Shown: piece after piece, positions 52,965 through 61,901 of the stretch
Layout of the letters: each line of letters begins with the position of its first letter
How positions within the stretch are numbered: position 1 is the stretch's first letter
Assembly (NCBI GenBank): GCA_052116865.1
Contig: JBQKKG010000006.1
Location: forward strand, 182,674-246,673
Direction of reading: 5' to 3'
Length of the DNA: 64,000 bases
From: CAUPWF01 sp963515125
GTDB lineage: Bacteria; Bacillota; Clostridia; Lachnospirales; Lachnospiraceae
The notes under the pieces: generated by a model
What the model was told of the DNA's origin: nothing
Databases searched by the model: none
What the model saw: only the letters and a program-made list of their open reading frames with translations
Translations under genes and position numbers: made by a program

Positions 52965-55889
52965 ATGGCAATCAAAGATTTGATGTCTTATAAAGTGATA
53001 CAAGAGAAGGAGATTCAGGATTTAAACTCCAGAGGATATCTATTAAAACATAAAAAAAGCGGGGCAAGAATTTTATTAATGTCTAACAAAGATGAGAATA
53101 AAGTTTTTACAATTGGCTTTCGTACCCCACCCGAGGATAGTACAGGGTTACCTCATATTTTAGAACATTCTGTACTTTGTGGTTCTAAGAATTTTCCTGC
53201 AAAAGACCCCTTTGTTGAATTGGTGAAGGGTTCGCTTAATACATTCTTAAATGCAATGACTTATCCAGATAAGACTGTTTATCCAATTGCAAGTTGTAAC
53301 GATAAAGATTTTCAGAATTTAATGCATGTTTATATGGATGCAGTTTTTTATCCTAATATTTATCAGCATGATGAAATCTTTCGGCAGGAAGGGTGGAGCT
53401 ATAAATTAGATAATAAAGAAGACAAGCTAGAATATAATGGGGTGGTGTATAATGAGATGAAGGGAGCATTCTCTTCACCAGAGGGTGTACTTGACCGCGT
53501 GATTTTAAACTCCCTATTTCCAGATACTTCCTATGCAAATGAATCGGGTGGCGATCCAGAGGTTATTCCAAAACTGACGTACCAGCAATTTTTAGATTTC
53601 CATAAGAGATATTATCATCCATCCAATAGTTATATTTATCTTTATGGTGATATGGATATGGAGGAGAAACTCCAATGGCTTGACCATGAATATTTATGCA
53701 AATTTGATACCATAGAAATAGATTCAGCCATTCGGCTACAGACTCCATTTGCAAAAGTAAAAGAATTAGAAATTGAATATTCTATCGCAAGTAACGAATC
53801 AGAAGAAGATAATACCTATTTGTCTTATAATAAGGTAATTGGAACCAGTCTCGATAAAGAACTATATATGGCATTCCAAGTACTTGATTATGCATTGTTA
53901 TCAGCACCAGGTGCTCCATTAAAGAAGGCACTTGTGGACGCTGGAATTGGAAAAGATATTATGGGATCATACGATAATGGAGTATATCAACCAATCTTTT
54001 CTGTTGTAGCAAAGAATGCTAATATGAATCAACGAGAAGAATTCATAAAGGTGATAGAAGCAGTATTATCAGATAGTGTTAACAATGGGATGGATAAAAA
54101 AGCGTTGGAAGCTGGGATTAACTATCATGAGTTCCGGTTCCGTGAAGCTGACTTTGGAAATTATCCAAAAGGCCTGATGTATGGACTGCAGATCTTTGAT
54201 AGCTGGCTATACGATGAAGAACAACCTTTTTTACATGTGGAGGCCCTTGAGACATTCACATTTTTAAAATCTAAGCTTACAACGAGATATTTTGAAGATT
54301 TGGTTCAAAACTACTTGTTAGACAATACCCATGCATCGATTGTAACAGTAAAGCCACAAAAGGGGAGAACTGCAAGATTAGAGCAAGCCTTGGAGGAAAA
54401 GCTAAAGTTATATAAGGAATCTTTAAGTGAATCAGAAGTGGAACAGTTAGTTTTTGATACAAAGGAATTAATTGCTTATCAAGAAGAACCATCATCGATG
54501 GAAGATTTAGAAAAGATTCCAGTTTTAAAAAGAGAAGATATATCGAAGGAGATTGCACCAATCTATAACCAAGAACTTAGGATGGATGATACCTCTGTAA
54601 TATTTCATGAAATTGAGACCAATGGGATTGGATATCTAGACTTCTTGTTTGACATGGGAAAAGTATCTACGGAACTGTTACCGTATGTAGGAATTTTGCA
54701 ATCAGTCCTAGGTGTGATTGATACAAGTCAACATGAGTATGGCGCACTATTTAATGAAATCAATGTGCATACAGGAGGTATTATGACCTCCCTGGAACTT
54801 TATCCAGATGTGACTAAGGTGGAAGAAAAGGTATTTAAATCTACGTTTGAAATCAAGACAAAAGCACTTTATCATAAGTTGCCGTTTGCTTGTGATATGA
54901 TGAAAGAAATTCTGCTAGAATCTAAGTTAGATGATGAGAAAAGGTTGTTGGAGATTTTGTCTATGTTAAAATCGAGGTTGCAGATGAAGTTTCAATCATC
55001 TGGTCATACGACAGCAGTATTACGTTCGATGTCTTATACATCACCTATTTCTAAATTTAAAGATATGACAAGTGGAATTGAATTTTATCAAAAGGTAAGT
55101 GAGTTAGAGGCGAATTTTGAGGCAGAAAAAGCAGACTTAATCAAGAAATTACAAGGGTTAGTGAAACTGTTATTCAGATCTGAAAATTTAATGATTAGTT
55201 ACACAGCATCAGAGGAAGGTTTAGATGGAGTTTCTGATTTAATCGGTTCATTTAAGCAAGAATTGTATACAGAAAAAGTGGATGCACATCCGTATCATCT
55301 TATTTGTGAAAAGAAAAATGAAGGATTTAAAACATCATCTAAAGTGCAATATGTTGCAAGAACTGGTAATTTCTTAGATGCAGGATGTGCATATACAGGA
55401 GCATTACACATCCTAAAAGTTATTTTGAGTTATGATTATCTATGGCAGAATGTTCGTGTAAAAGGTGGCGCCTATGGGTGTATGAGCAGTTTCAATCGTA
55501 TCGGCGAAGGATTCTTTGTCTCATATAGAGATCCCAATTTAGAAAAAACCAATGATGTGTATCAGGGAATTGCGAATTATTTACAAGAATTTTCAGTTGG
55601 TGAAAGGGACATGACAAAATATATTATTGGAACAATTAGTAATATCGATCAACCAATGACGCCAGCTGCAAAGGGTGACCGTTCTATGAATCTATATATG
55701 AATCATGTTTCAAAAGAAATGATAGAAAAAGAACGGATGCAAATACTAAATGCAACAGAACAGGACATTCGCAATTTGTCTGAATTAGTTGTGGCTATTT
55801 TAAAAGAAGATTGTATTTGTGTCATAGGTAGTGAGGAGAAGATTAATGCACAGAGCTATTTATTTAAAGAAGTAAAAGATTTATTTTAA
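52965..55889 (+). CDS. M16C family zinc protease (PreP-like)
   Basis: A 974-residue cytoplasmic peptidasome that degrades oligopeptides. The inverted zinc motif HILEH (H64, E67, H68) is intact, with the distal Glu in YNEMKGAFSSPE. Four homologous M16 modules and the linker hairpin of the PreP/CYM1 group account for the size, which is normal. C-terminal NVRVKGGAYGCMSSF and RDPNLEKT are the conserved substrate-binding Arg/Tyr segments. GGAGG precedes the ATG by 8 nt. nhaC-like follows after 49 nt. Confidence 0.95.
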   Translation: MAIKDLMSYKVIQEKEIQDLNSRGYLLKHKKSGARILLMSNKDENKVFTIGFRTPPEDSTGLPHILEHSVLCGSKNFPAKDPFVELVKGSLNTFLNAMTYPDKTVYPIASCNDKDFQNLMHVYMDAVFYPNIYQHDEIFRQEGWSYKLDNKEDKLEYNGVVYNEMKGAFSSPEGVLDRVILNSLFPDTSYANESGGDPEVIPKLTYQQFLDFHKRYYHPSNSYIYLYGDMDMEEKLQWLDHEYLCKFDTIEIDSAIRLQTPFAKVKELEIEYSIASNESEEDNTYLSYNKVIGTSLDKELYMAFQVLDYALLSAPGAPLKKALVDAGIGKDIMGSYDNGVYQPIFSVVAKNANMNQREEFIKVIEAVLSDSVNNGMDKKALEAGINYHEFRFREADFGNYPKGLMYGLQIFDSWLYDEEQPFLHVEALETFTFLKSKLTTRYFEDLVQNYLLDNTHASIVTVKPQKGRTARLEQALEEKLKLYKESLSESEVEQLVFDTKELIAYQEEPSSMEDLEKIPVLKREDISKEIAPIYNQELRMDDTSVIFHEIETNGIGYLDFLFDMGKVSTELLPYVGILQSVLGVIDTSQHEYGALFNEINVHTGGIMTSLELYPDVTKVEEKVFKSTFEIKTKALYHKLPFACDMMKEILLESKLDDEKRLLEILSMLKSRLQMKFQSSGHTTAVLRSMSYTSPISKFKDMTSGIEFYQKVSELEANFEAEKADLIKKLQGLVKLLFRSENLMISYTASEEGLDGVSDLIGSFKQELYTEKVDAHPYHLICEKKNEGFKTSSKVQYVARTGNFLDAGCAYTGALHILKVILSYDYLWQNVRVKGGAYGCMSSFNRIGEGFFVSYRDPNLEKTNDVYQGIANYLQEFSVGERDMTKYIIGTISNIDQPMTPAAKGDRSMNLYMNHVSKEMIEKERMQILNATEQDIRNLSELVVAILKEDCICVIGSEEKINAQSYLFKEVKDLF

Positions 55890-55938
55890 ATAGTATGCAG
55901 TGATGTAGTTGTCAAAAGAGAAGAGGAGGAAGTTACAA

Positions 55939-57513
55939 ATGGAGGCGTTAGAAGTACTAAATTATGGTTGGTGGTCAGTATTGCCACCGTTGATTGCCAT
56001 TATACTAGCATTGATTACAAAAGAGGTAATATCCTCTTTACTGGTAGGGATTCTTGCAGGTGCATTGATTTATAGTAAAGGCAATATTGTTGGAATGGTA
56101 GTAAATGCATTTGGTGTTATGGGAGAAAAAATTGGCGGAAATGCGAATATATTGATTTTCCTTGGATTGCTGGGAGCAATTGTTGTAATTGTCACTAAGG
56201 CAGGAGGGTCTGCAGCCTATGGTGAATGGGCAGTTCAAAAGATTAAGACAAGACGAGGGGCATCTTTGGCAACAAGTGCCCTGGGTTGTCTCATCTTTAT
56301 TGATGATTACTTTAACTGCTTGACAGTAGGTACAGTTATGAGACCAGTTACTGATAAGCATAGAATTTCTAGAGCCAAGCTTGCATATTTGCTAGATGCT
56401 ACAGCAGCACCGGTGTGCATTATTGCACCCATTTCAAGTTGGGGAGCTTCTGTTGCAAGTTATATGCAAGATGCAGGTGTAGAAAATGGTATGACAACAT
56501 TTGTAAAAACGATACCATATAATTTGTACGCAATTGTTACCATTATTATGATATTAATCATTTGCTCTACCAAGATTAATTTTGGCCCAATGGCTAAATT
56601 TGAAAAGAATGCAATAGAGAATGGCGATTTATTTTCAAATGATGAAGATGTTGTGACAGAAGATTTTGGTTTAAAAGGTGGAAAAGGCTCGAAAGGAAAA
56701 GTTAGCGATTTAATTTTGCCGATTATTGCATTGATTTTTTGTACTATAGTTGCTATGGTATATACAGGTGGTGGTTTTGATCATGGTATTTCATTTGGAA
56801 GTATTGCAGCTTCTTTCGGTAACTGTGATGCATCACTTTCCTTGGTGCTAGGAAGTTTTGTTGCACTTGTATTTACGTTTCTTTTATTTATTCCACGTAA
56901 AGTACTTACATTTAAGGACTTTATGAATGGAATTACGGAGGGGATCAAATCTATGGTTCCAGCATTTACTATCTTGATTCTTGCATGGACGATAGGTGGT
57001 ATTTGCAGTATGGACTATTTAAATACAGGTGGTTTTGTTGGAAACTTAGTAAATAATTCTTCTTTCCCAGTTTTTTTATTACCAATGATAATCTTCTTAG
57101 TTGCAGGTTTTCTGGGATTTTCAACGGGAACATCATGGGGAACGATGGCACTTCTTATACCAATAGGAGTAGCCGTGACCACAACACCTCAGACGGCACA
57201 TTTGCTATTGCCAGTATTAGGCGCTATCTTAGCGGGCGCTGTATACGGAGATCATATTTCACCAATCTCAGATACCACAATTTTATCTTCTACTGGAGCA
57301 GGATGTAATCACATTGACCATGTTTCAACACAACTGATATACGCAAGTGTGGTAGCAGGTTGTTCAGCAATTGGGTATTTACTAATGGGAATCTTAAATA
57401 GCTTTGTAGTGCCAATGATAGTAACGATTACACTAACAATTATAACCATTGTTATTGCAAATAGAATACATAAGAAAAAAGAAACAATTAATTTTGAACA
57501 AGTAAATTTTTAG
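55939..57513 (+). CDS. Na+/H+ antiporter NhaC-family protein
   Basis: A 524-residue membrane protein with about 11-12 helices. The NhaC-family motif STGTSWGTMALLIPIGV and GDHISPISDTTILSSTGAGC are present, as is FIDDYFNCLTVGTVMRP. Proteins of this type exchange Na+ for protons or carry amino acids or hydroxy acids; substrate unproven. The ATG at 55939 fits GAGGAGG 9 nt upstream; the frame from 55909 reads through it. A GC-rich palindrome begins 1-2 nt after the stop. Confidence 0.88.
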   Translation: MEALEVLNYGWWSVLPPLIAIILALITKEVISSLLVGILAGALIYSKGNIVGMVVNAFGVMGEKIGGNANILIFLGLLGAIVVIVTKAGGSAAYGEWAVQKIKTRRGASLATSALGCLIFIDDYFNCLTVGTVMRPVTDKHRISRAKLAYLLDATAAPVCIIAPISSWGASVASYMQDAGVENGMTTFVKTIPYNLYAIVTIIMILIICSTKINFGPMAKFEKNAIENGDLFSNDEDVVTEDFGLKGGKGSKGKVSDLILPIIALIFCTIVAMVYTGGGFDHGISFGSIAASFGNCDASLSLVLGSFVALVFTFLLFIPRKVLTFKDFMNGITEGIKSMVPAFTILILAWTIGGICSMDYLNTGGFVGNLVNNSSFPVFLLPMIIFLVAGFLGFSTGTSWGTMALLIPIGVAVTTTPQTAHLLLPVLGAILAGAVYGDHISPISDTTILSSTGAGCNHIDHVSTQLIYASVVAGCSAIGYLLMGILNSFVVPMIVTITLTIITIVIANRIHKKKETINFEQVNF

Positions 57514-57514
57514 T

Positions 57515-57558
57515 CAATTGGGGACGGGGGCGTTGCACATTGCCCCCGTCCCCAATTA
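57515..57558. repeat. GC-rich REP-like palindrome (variant)
   Basis: AATTGGGGACGGGGGC (57516-57531) is perfectly complementary to 57542-57557; the loop is GTTGCACATT. It shares the outer AATTGGGGACG with the RAYT-linked palindromes but has GGGGGC in place of TAGCAAAA and lacks the CCCC trailer. It starts 1-2 nt after the NhaC-type stop and lies just before the era ribosome site GATGGAGGG. Confidence 0.85.
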
Positions 57559-57570
57559 GATGGAGGGAAA

Positions 57571-58467
57571 ATGAAAAGAGATTTTAAATCAGGTTTTGTA
57601 ACTTTAATAGGAAGGCCCAATGTAGGGAAGTCTACGCTAATGAATTATTTAATTGGCCAGAAGATTGCAATTACATCAAACAAACCGCAGACAACCCGCA
57701 ATCGAATTCAGACAGTTCTTACGACAGAAGATGGACAAATTGTCTTTGTAGACACTCCGGGGATTCATAAGGCAAAAAATAAATTAGGGGAGTATATGGT
57801 AAGTGTCGCAGAGCGTACATTAAATGAGGTAGATGTGGTTCTTTGGCTTGTGGAACCTTCTACCTATATAGGGGTAGGAGATAAACATATAGCGGAGCAA
57901 TTGAAAAAGGTTCACACACCTGTTATTCTTGTAATTAATAAAACAGATATGGTGAAAAAGGAAGACGTTTTTGCATTTATAGATTCCTATCAAAAAATAT
58001 ATGATTTCGCAGCTATTGTACCTGTATCAGCACGCAGTGGAGAGAATACGCAGGAGCTAATAAAAGTGATTATGCAACACCTTCCATATGGACCTCAGTT
58101 TTATGATGAGGATACAGTTACGGATCAGCCTGAGCGTCAAATCGTTGCAGAATTGATAAGAGAAAAGGCACTACATTGTTTAAATGAAGAGATTCCGCAT
58201 GGGATTGCGGTATCCATCGATAAAATGAAACCACGTAAGAAAATGATGGATATTGAGGCTACTATAATATGTGAGCGGGAATCGCATAAGGGAATTATCA
58301 TTGGAAAGCAAGGTGCAATGTTAAAGAAAATAGGAAGTACTGCGCGCTATGAGATTGAACAGATGTTAGATTGTAAGGTGAATTTACAGGTTTGGGTAAA
58401 AGTAAAGAAAGATTGGCGGGATAGTGATTTCTTAATTCGCAATTTTGGATATACAAAAGACGAATAG
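57571..58467 (+). CDS. era: GTPase Era
   Basis: A 298-residue GTPase that binds 16S rRNA during 30S assembly. G1 GRPNVGKSTL, G2 in QTTRNRI, G3 DTPGIH and G4 NKTD precede a C-terminal KH domain (GIIIGKQGAMLKKIG). Length is normal. GGAGGG lies 5 nt before the ATG. recO follows after 23 nt, a common pairing. Confidence 0.97.
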   Translation: MKRDFKSGFVTLIGRPNVGKSTLMNYLIGQKIAITSNKPQTTRNRIQTVLTTEDGQIVFVDTPGIHKAKNKLGEYMVSVAERTLNEVDVVLWLVEPSTYIGVGDKHIAEQLKKVHTPVILVINKTDMVKKEDVFAFIDSYQKIYDFAAIVPVSARSGENTQELIKVIMQHLPYGPQFYDEDTVTDQPERQIVAELIREKALHCLNEEIPHGIAVSIDKMKPRKKMMDIEATIICERESHKGIIIGKQGAMLKKIGSTARYEIEQMLDCKVNLQVWVKVKKDWRDSDFLIRNFGYTKDE

Positions 58468-58490
58468 GTGATTGAATAGGTGAATCAAAG

Positions 58491-59252
58491 ATGAATCAGA
58501 TAACGGTAACGGGTATGGTCTTGTCGTCCGGCCCCATAGGAGAGTATGACAGGAGAGTAGTATTGCTTACAAAAGAAAGAGGGAAAATATCGGCATTTGC
58601 CAAAGGTGCTAGAAGGCCAACTAGTCAGCTAATGGGAGTGACAAATCCCTTTTCCTTTGGAGAATTCATAGTATATGAAGGACGAAATTCTTACACATTA
58701 GTACAAGCTCAGATATCGAATTATTTTACGGAACTTCGTAGTGATGTAGAAGGTGCTTATTATGGTATGTATTTTATGGAAATTGCTAATTACTATGGAA
58801 AAGAGTATACCGATGAAGTAGCAATGTTGAAATTATTATATCAGACATTAAGAGTATTAGTGAAAAAAAAAGTGCCATATTCATTGGTTCGCTATATTTT
58901 CGAACTCAAAGCTATCACCATCAATGGGGAAGCACCACAAGTATTTCAATGTGTTGCTTGCGGGGACACGGAACATCCGGTAGTATTTAGCGCAAGTAAA
59001 GGTGGAGTGGTCTGTCAGCAATGTGATGGAGATGTGATAGATGGAATTGGGCTTGACACATCAACTCTTTATACGTTGCAGTATATTATTAGTTCACCAA
59101 TTGAAAAGCTTTATACATTTACGGTAAAGCCGGAAGTGCTCGAAAAGTTAAAACAAATTATGAAGCGTTATATGATGATTTATGTGGACAAAGAATTTAA
59201 GTCCTTAGAAGTATTAGAATTATTAGGAATGGGGGAGGCACATGAATATTAA
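58491..59252 (+). CDS. recO: DNA repair protein RecO
   Basis: A 253-residue recombination mediator that loads RecA with RecR. It has an N-terminal OB fold (GMVLSSGPIGEYDRRVVLLT, GKISAFAKGARRP), a helical domain and a zinc site of four Cys (CVACGD, CQQCD, about residues 151-179). Its end overlaps the start of a broken lacI fragment by 11 nt. Confidence 0.94.
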   Translation: MNQITVTGMVLSSGPIGEYDRRVVLLTKERGKISAFAKGARRPTSQLMGVTNPFSFGEFIVYEGRNSYTLVQAQISNYFTELRSDVEGAYYGMYFMEIANYYGKEYTDEVAMLKLLYQTLRVLVKKKVPYSLVRYIFELKAITINGEAPQVFQCVACGDTEHPVVFSASKGGVVCQQCDGDVIDGIGLDTSTLYTLQYIISSPIEKLYTFTVKPEVLEKLKQIMKRYMMIYVDKEFKSLEVLELLGMGEAHEY

Positions 59253-59385
59253 TGAGATAGCAAAAATAGCAGGTGTGTCCAGATCAACGGTTAAACCGTC
59301 CACTCATGCCCAAACATTAAGAACAAAGAAAACCAAATTGATTGGAGTTATACTTCCTAAGATTAATTCTGAAACAATCATCTAA
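59242..59385 (+). pseudogene. Truncated LacI family regulator fragment
   Basis: The frame starts with a LacI DNA-binding helix (MNINEIAKIAGVSRSTV), jumps after SRSTVKPS to a hinge-like segment (TLRTKKTKLIGVILPKIN) as in ScrR-type sucrose regulators, and stops after 47 residues. The recognition helix end, hinge and sugar domain are missing, so an internal deletion and a 3' truncation are evident. It cannot be a functional repressor. It runs into a ptsH remnant. Confidence 0.8.
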
Positions 59386-59506
59386 ACTTATGGCGATTAT
59401 GGGGATGGGAATAAAAAAACAAACAGAGGTGACTGTAACGATAGAAGGTGCTGATGAAGACTTGGCCACTGCAGCTATGGAAGCGTTTTTTAAGAATAAT
59501 TTATAA
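59378..59506 (+). pseudogene. ptsH: C-terminal remnant of HPr
   Basis: About 42 codons encode the end of HPr: KLMAIMGMGIKKQTEVTVTI, then EGADEDLATAAMEAFFKNNL. The N-terminal half with the phosphorylated His15 is absent; upstream sequence is the lacI fragment in another frame. No start codon with a ribosome site is evident; ATG 59390 has none. It lies 36 nt before ptsI, where an intact ptsH is expected, so this is a deletion product. A working HPr must be encoded elsewhere if the PTS is active. Confidence 0.82.
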
Positions 59507-59542
59507 AGGTCAATTGAACGTGTAAGGAGAGGAAAAACTGTA

Positions 59543-61153
59543 ATGGAGAAATTCCAAGGGACATCAATATATAATGGAATTGCAATTGGGAAAATACAAT
59601 TCTATTCCAAAAGTCAACAACAGGTAAAGCGTGAGAAAATAGAATGTGTGGAAGATGAAATTAAGCGCTATGAAGTAGCTAAGGCTCAAGCTATTTGTGA
59701 ATTGAAAGAGCTGCAGGAAAAGGCGGTAAAAGAGGTTGGCGAAATAAATGCAGCGATTTTTGAAATTCATACCATGATGTTAGAAGATGATGACTATAAC
59801 GATTCGGTGCATAATGTGATAGAAATGCAAGGTGTAAATGCGGCATATGCTGTTGCAACAACCGGAGATGATTTTTCTCAGATGTTTACAGAAATGGACG
59901 ATGATTACTTTAAAGCTAGAGCAATTGATGTAAAGGATATTTCGGAAAGGGTCATAGCAGTTCTTAATGGAAATAAGGACGAGTGTAGTGTAGATGATGT
60001 GCCTGCTATCATAGTAGCAGATGACTTAGCTCCTAGTGAAACGGTACAAATGGACAAAAAAAAATTACAAGGGTTTGTTACGCGTTTAGGCTCTGCCAAT
60101 TCCCATACAGCTATTCTTGCTCGAACCATGAATATCCCTGCACTTATTGGGGTTGATATAAAGCCTGAATGGAACGGTAAATTTGCAGCTATCGATGGTC
60201 ATCATGGGATTCTCTATATCGAACCGGAAGAAGAGATTATAAGAGCATTACAATTGAAAAAGGAAACAGATTTGTGCGAATTAGAACTGCTTCAAGAAGT
60301 AAAGGGAAAAGAAAATGTGACTAAAAGTGGAGAAAAAATAGAATTGTATGCAAATATAGGGAGCATTGCGGATGTAGCAAATGCATTGAAAAATGATGCG
60401 GGAGGTATCGGTCTTTTTAGAAGTGAATTCCTATATCTAGAAAAGGAAACTTATCCAACGGAGGAAGAACAATTTCAAGCCTACAAGACAGTCGCAGAGA
60501 ATATGGCTGGTAAAAAAGTGATTATTCGTACCTTAGATGCTGGTGCAGATAAGAAAGTAGATTATTTTCAAATGACGGACGAGGAAAACCCAGCAATGGG
60601 ATATCGAGCGATACGCTTTTGCCTAGAACATAAAGAAGTGTTCAAGACTCAGCTTAGAGCATTGTATCGTGCAAGTGCATATGGGGAGATAGCAATTATG
60701 ATTCCTATGATTATTGCAATAGAAGAAGTCAGAGCAGTAAAAGAAATAATTGAAACTGTAAAAAAAGAATTGCAGGAAGACGGAATCCAATATGGAGAAG
60801 TAGAATTTGGAATTATGATAGAAACACCAGCAGCGGTTATGGTAAGCGAGGAACTTGCAAAAGAAGTAGATTTCTTTAGTATCGGTACCAATGATTTAAC
60901 ACAATATACATTGGCATTAGATCGCCAAAATCCAAAACTTGACAAATTTTACAATGCACATCATCCAGCAATTTTAAGCATGATAAAAATGACAATAGAA
61001 AATGGACACAAAGCGGGATGCTGGGTTGGAATCTGCGGTGAATTAGCGGCAGATACAAGCTTGACCAAGACATTTCTAGATATGGGGGTAGACGAACTAT
61101 CCGTATCCCCTAACGATGTACTAAAGGTGCGAAAAACCATATTGGGGACGTAG
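59543..61153 (+). CDS. ptsI: PTS enzyme I
   Basis: A 536-residue phosphoenolpyruvate-protein phosphotransferase that starts the sugar PTS relay by passing phosphate to HPr. The phosphorylated His lies in GSANSHTAILARTMNIPALIG (His about residue 190). The PEP-binding barrel has GIGLFRSEFLYL, GYRAIR, EFGIMIETPAA and the catalytic Cys in GICGELAAD. AGGAGAGG precedes the ATG. The last residues (LGT, then TAG) are encoded inside REP-like copy 4, so the element supplies the stop codon. Confidence 0.95.
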   Translation: MEKFQGTSIYNGIAIGKIQFYSKSQQQVKREKIECVEDEIKRYEVAKAQAICELKELQEKAVKEVGEINAAIFEIHTMMLEDDDYNDSVHNVIEMQGVNAAYAVATTGDDFSQMFTEMDDDYFKARAIDVKDISERVIAVLNGNKDECSVDDVPAIIVADDLAPSETVQMDKKKLQGFVTRLGSANSHTAILARTMNIPALIGVDIKPEWNGKFAAIDGHHGILYIEPEEEIIRALQLKKETDLCELELLQEVKGKENVTKSGEKIELYANIGSIADVANALKNDAGGIGLFRSEFLYLEKETYPTEEEQFQAYKTVAENMAGKKVIIRTLDAGADKKVDYFQMTDEENPAMGYRAIRFCLEHKEVFKTQLRALYRASAYGEIAIMIPMIIAIEEVRAVKEIIETVKKELQEDGIQYGEVEFGIMIETPAAVMVSEELAKEVDFFSIGTNDLTQYTLALDRQNPKLDKFYNAHHPAILSMIKMTIENGHKAGCWVGICGELAADTSLTKTFLDMGVDELSVSPNDVLKVRKTILGT

Positions 61154-61222
61154 CAAATTGAGATTTGCTACGTCCTAAATAAAAATTAGTATGCCCCTTT
61201 TGAAAATTACTGTGCCCCTATT
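61141..61222 (+). repeat. REP-like palindrome, copy 4, with double trailer
   Basis: Arms 61141-61158 and 61163-61180 share the core GGACGTAGCAAAT around loop TGAG, with two mismatches near the base. Two trailers follow: ATTAGTATGCCCCTTTT (61185-61201) and ATTACTGTGCCCCTATT (61207-61223). The left arm overlaps the ptsI stop and the second trailer touches the stop of the convergent CYTH gene. Confidence 0.9.
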
Positions 61223-61670
61223 AGAGCCCTTGTTTGCTAAGAGCACTATTATGATAGCGTGATGAATATGTTACTTCTTCACCAAACCATAACGGTGGAA
61301 TGAAATCATTTGCTTCTTCTGGTGTTTTAAACTCAACCTCTGCTAATATAAGGAAAGATAGATTTCCAGCAAATATGTCAAGTTCTACAGTTAGCTCATC
61401 TTTAATAGGAATCATATATCTCTTTTTTGAGATAAGGTTTCCATCTATTTTTGTTCGCATGTGTTCATAAGAATCTTTGGTCAGTGGAAGGGTGTATTCT
61501 TCGCGGATCATGGCTCCTTTAGATTTGTAAGTGAGTTCGTAGTTGGTATTATCTTGACGAATGCGAACTACTGGGTCAGTACAAAGATAACCTTGCTCTA
61601 TGTTACGGCAGGTATATTGTTCTAAATCAGGTGGAAGCTGTGAGATTAAAAACTTTCGTTCTATTTCCAT
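61221..61670 (-). CDS. CYTH domain protein
   Basis: A 149-residue triphosphate tunnel enzyme-like protein. The N-terminal ExExK signature reads MEIERKFLI, and strands with alternating charged residues follow (VVRIRQD, YELTYKSKG, KKRYMIP, VELDIFAG, LAEVEFKT) to form the tunnel. Relatives act as thiamine or inorganic triphosphatases or adenylate cyclases; here the reaction is not known. The ATG at 61670 has AAAGGA upstream. Its stop abuts the second trailer of REP-like copy 4. Confidence 0.88.
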   Translation of the reverse strand: MEIERKFLISQLPPDLEQYTCRNIEQGYLCTDPVVRIRQDNTNYELTYKSKGAMIREEYTLPLTKDSYEHMRTKIDGNLISKKRYMIPIKDELTVELDIFAGNLSFLILAEVEFKTPEEANDFIPPLWFGEEVTYSSRYHNSALSKQGL

Positions 61671-61793
61671 AATATATGTTATCCTTTCTATTTTCTAATC
61701 TTTATTATCATAATATAAGAAGTGGGAAATGTAAATGTACACAATACAAAAACAAATGTTTTTAGTTGTAATACAAAATAAATTTAATGGTAC

Positions 61794-61822
61794 TTGAAAA
61801 ATGTGGAAGTAAAAGGTATAAT
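61794..61822 (+). promoter_or_regulatory. glyS promoter
   Basis: TTGAAA (61794-61799), a 17-nt spacer and TATAAT (61817-61822). The leader is about 75 nt. Confidence 0.7.
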
Positions 61823-61835
61823 GATTAACAATCGA

Positions 61836-61876
61836 TAAATAGTAAGCGTTACAACGGCTAACCGACTTGCTATTTA
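61836..61876 (+). other. Hairpin in the glyS leader
   Basis: TAAATAGTAAG pairs with CTTGCTATTTA (one G-T pair), with an inner GTTA/TAAC helix. No T-run follows and there is no T-box consensus. Possible mRNA stem close to the ribosome site; role unknown. Confidence 0.5.
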
Positions 61877-61901
61877 ATAATATGAAGGTGAGGTACAAAG
61901 T

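Noticed and set aside
59390..59506. Functional small protein from ATG 59390
   Set aside because: No ribosome site and the sequence is the C-terminal half of HPr.
61671..61901. T-box leader for glyS
   Set aside because: The predicted leader is about 75 nt and has no T-box consensus, specifier stem or terminator.
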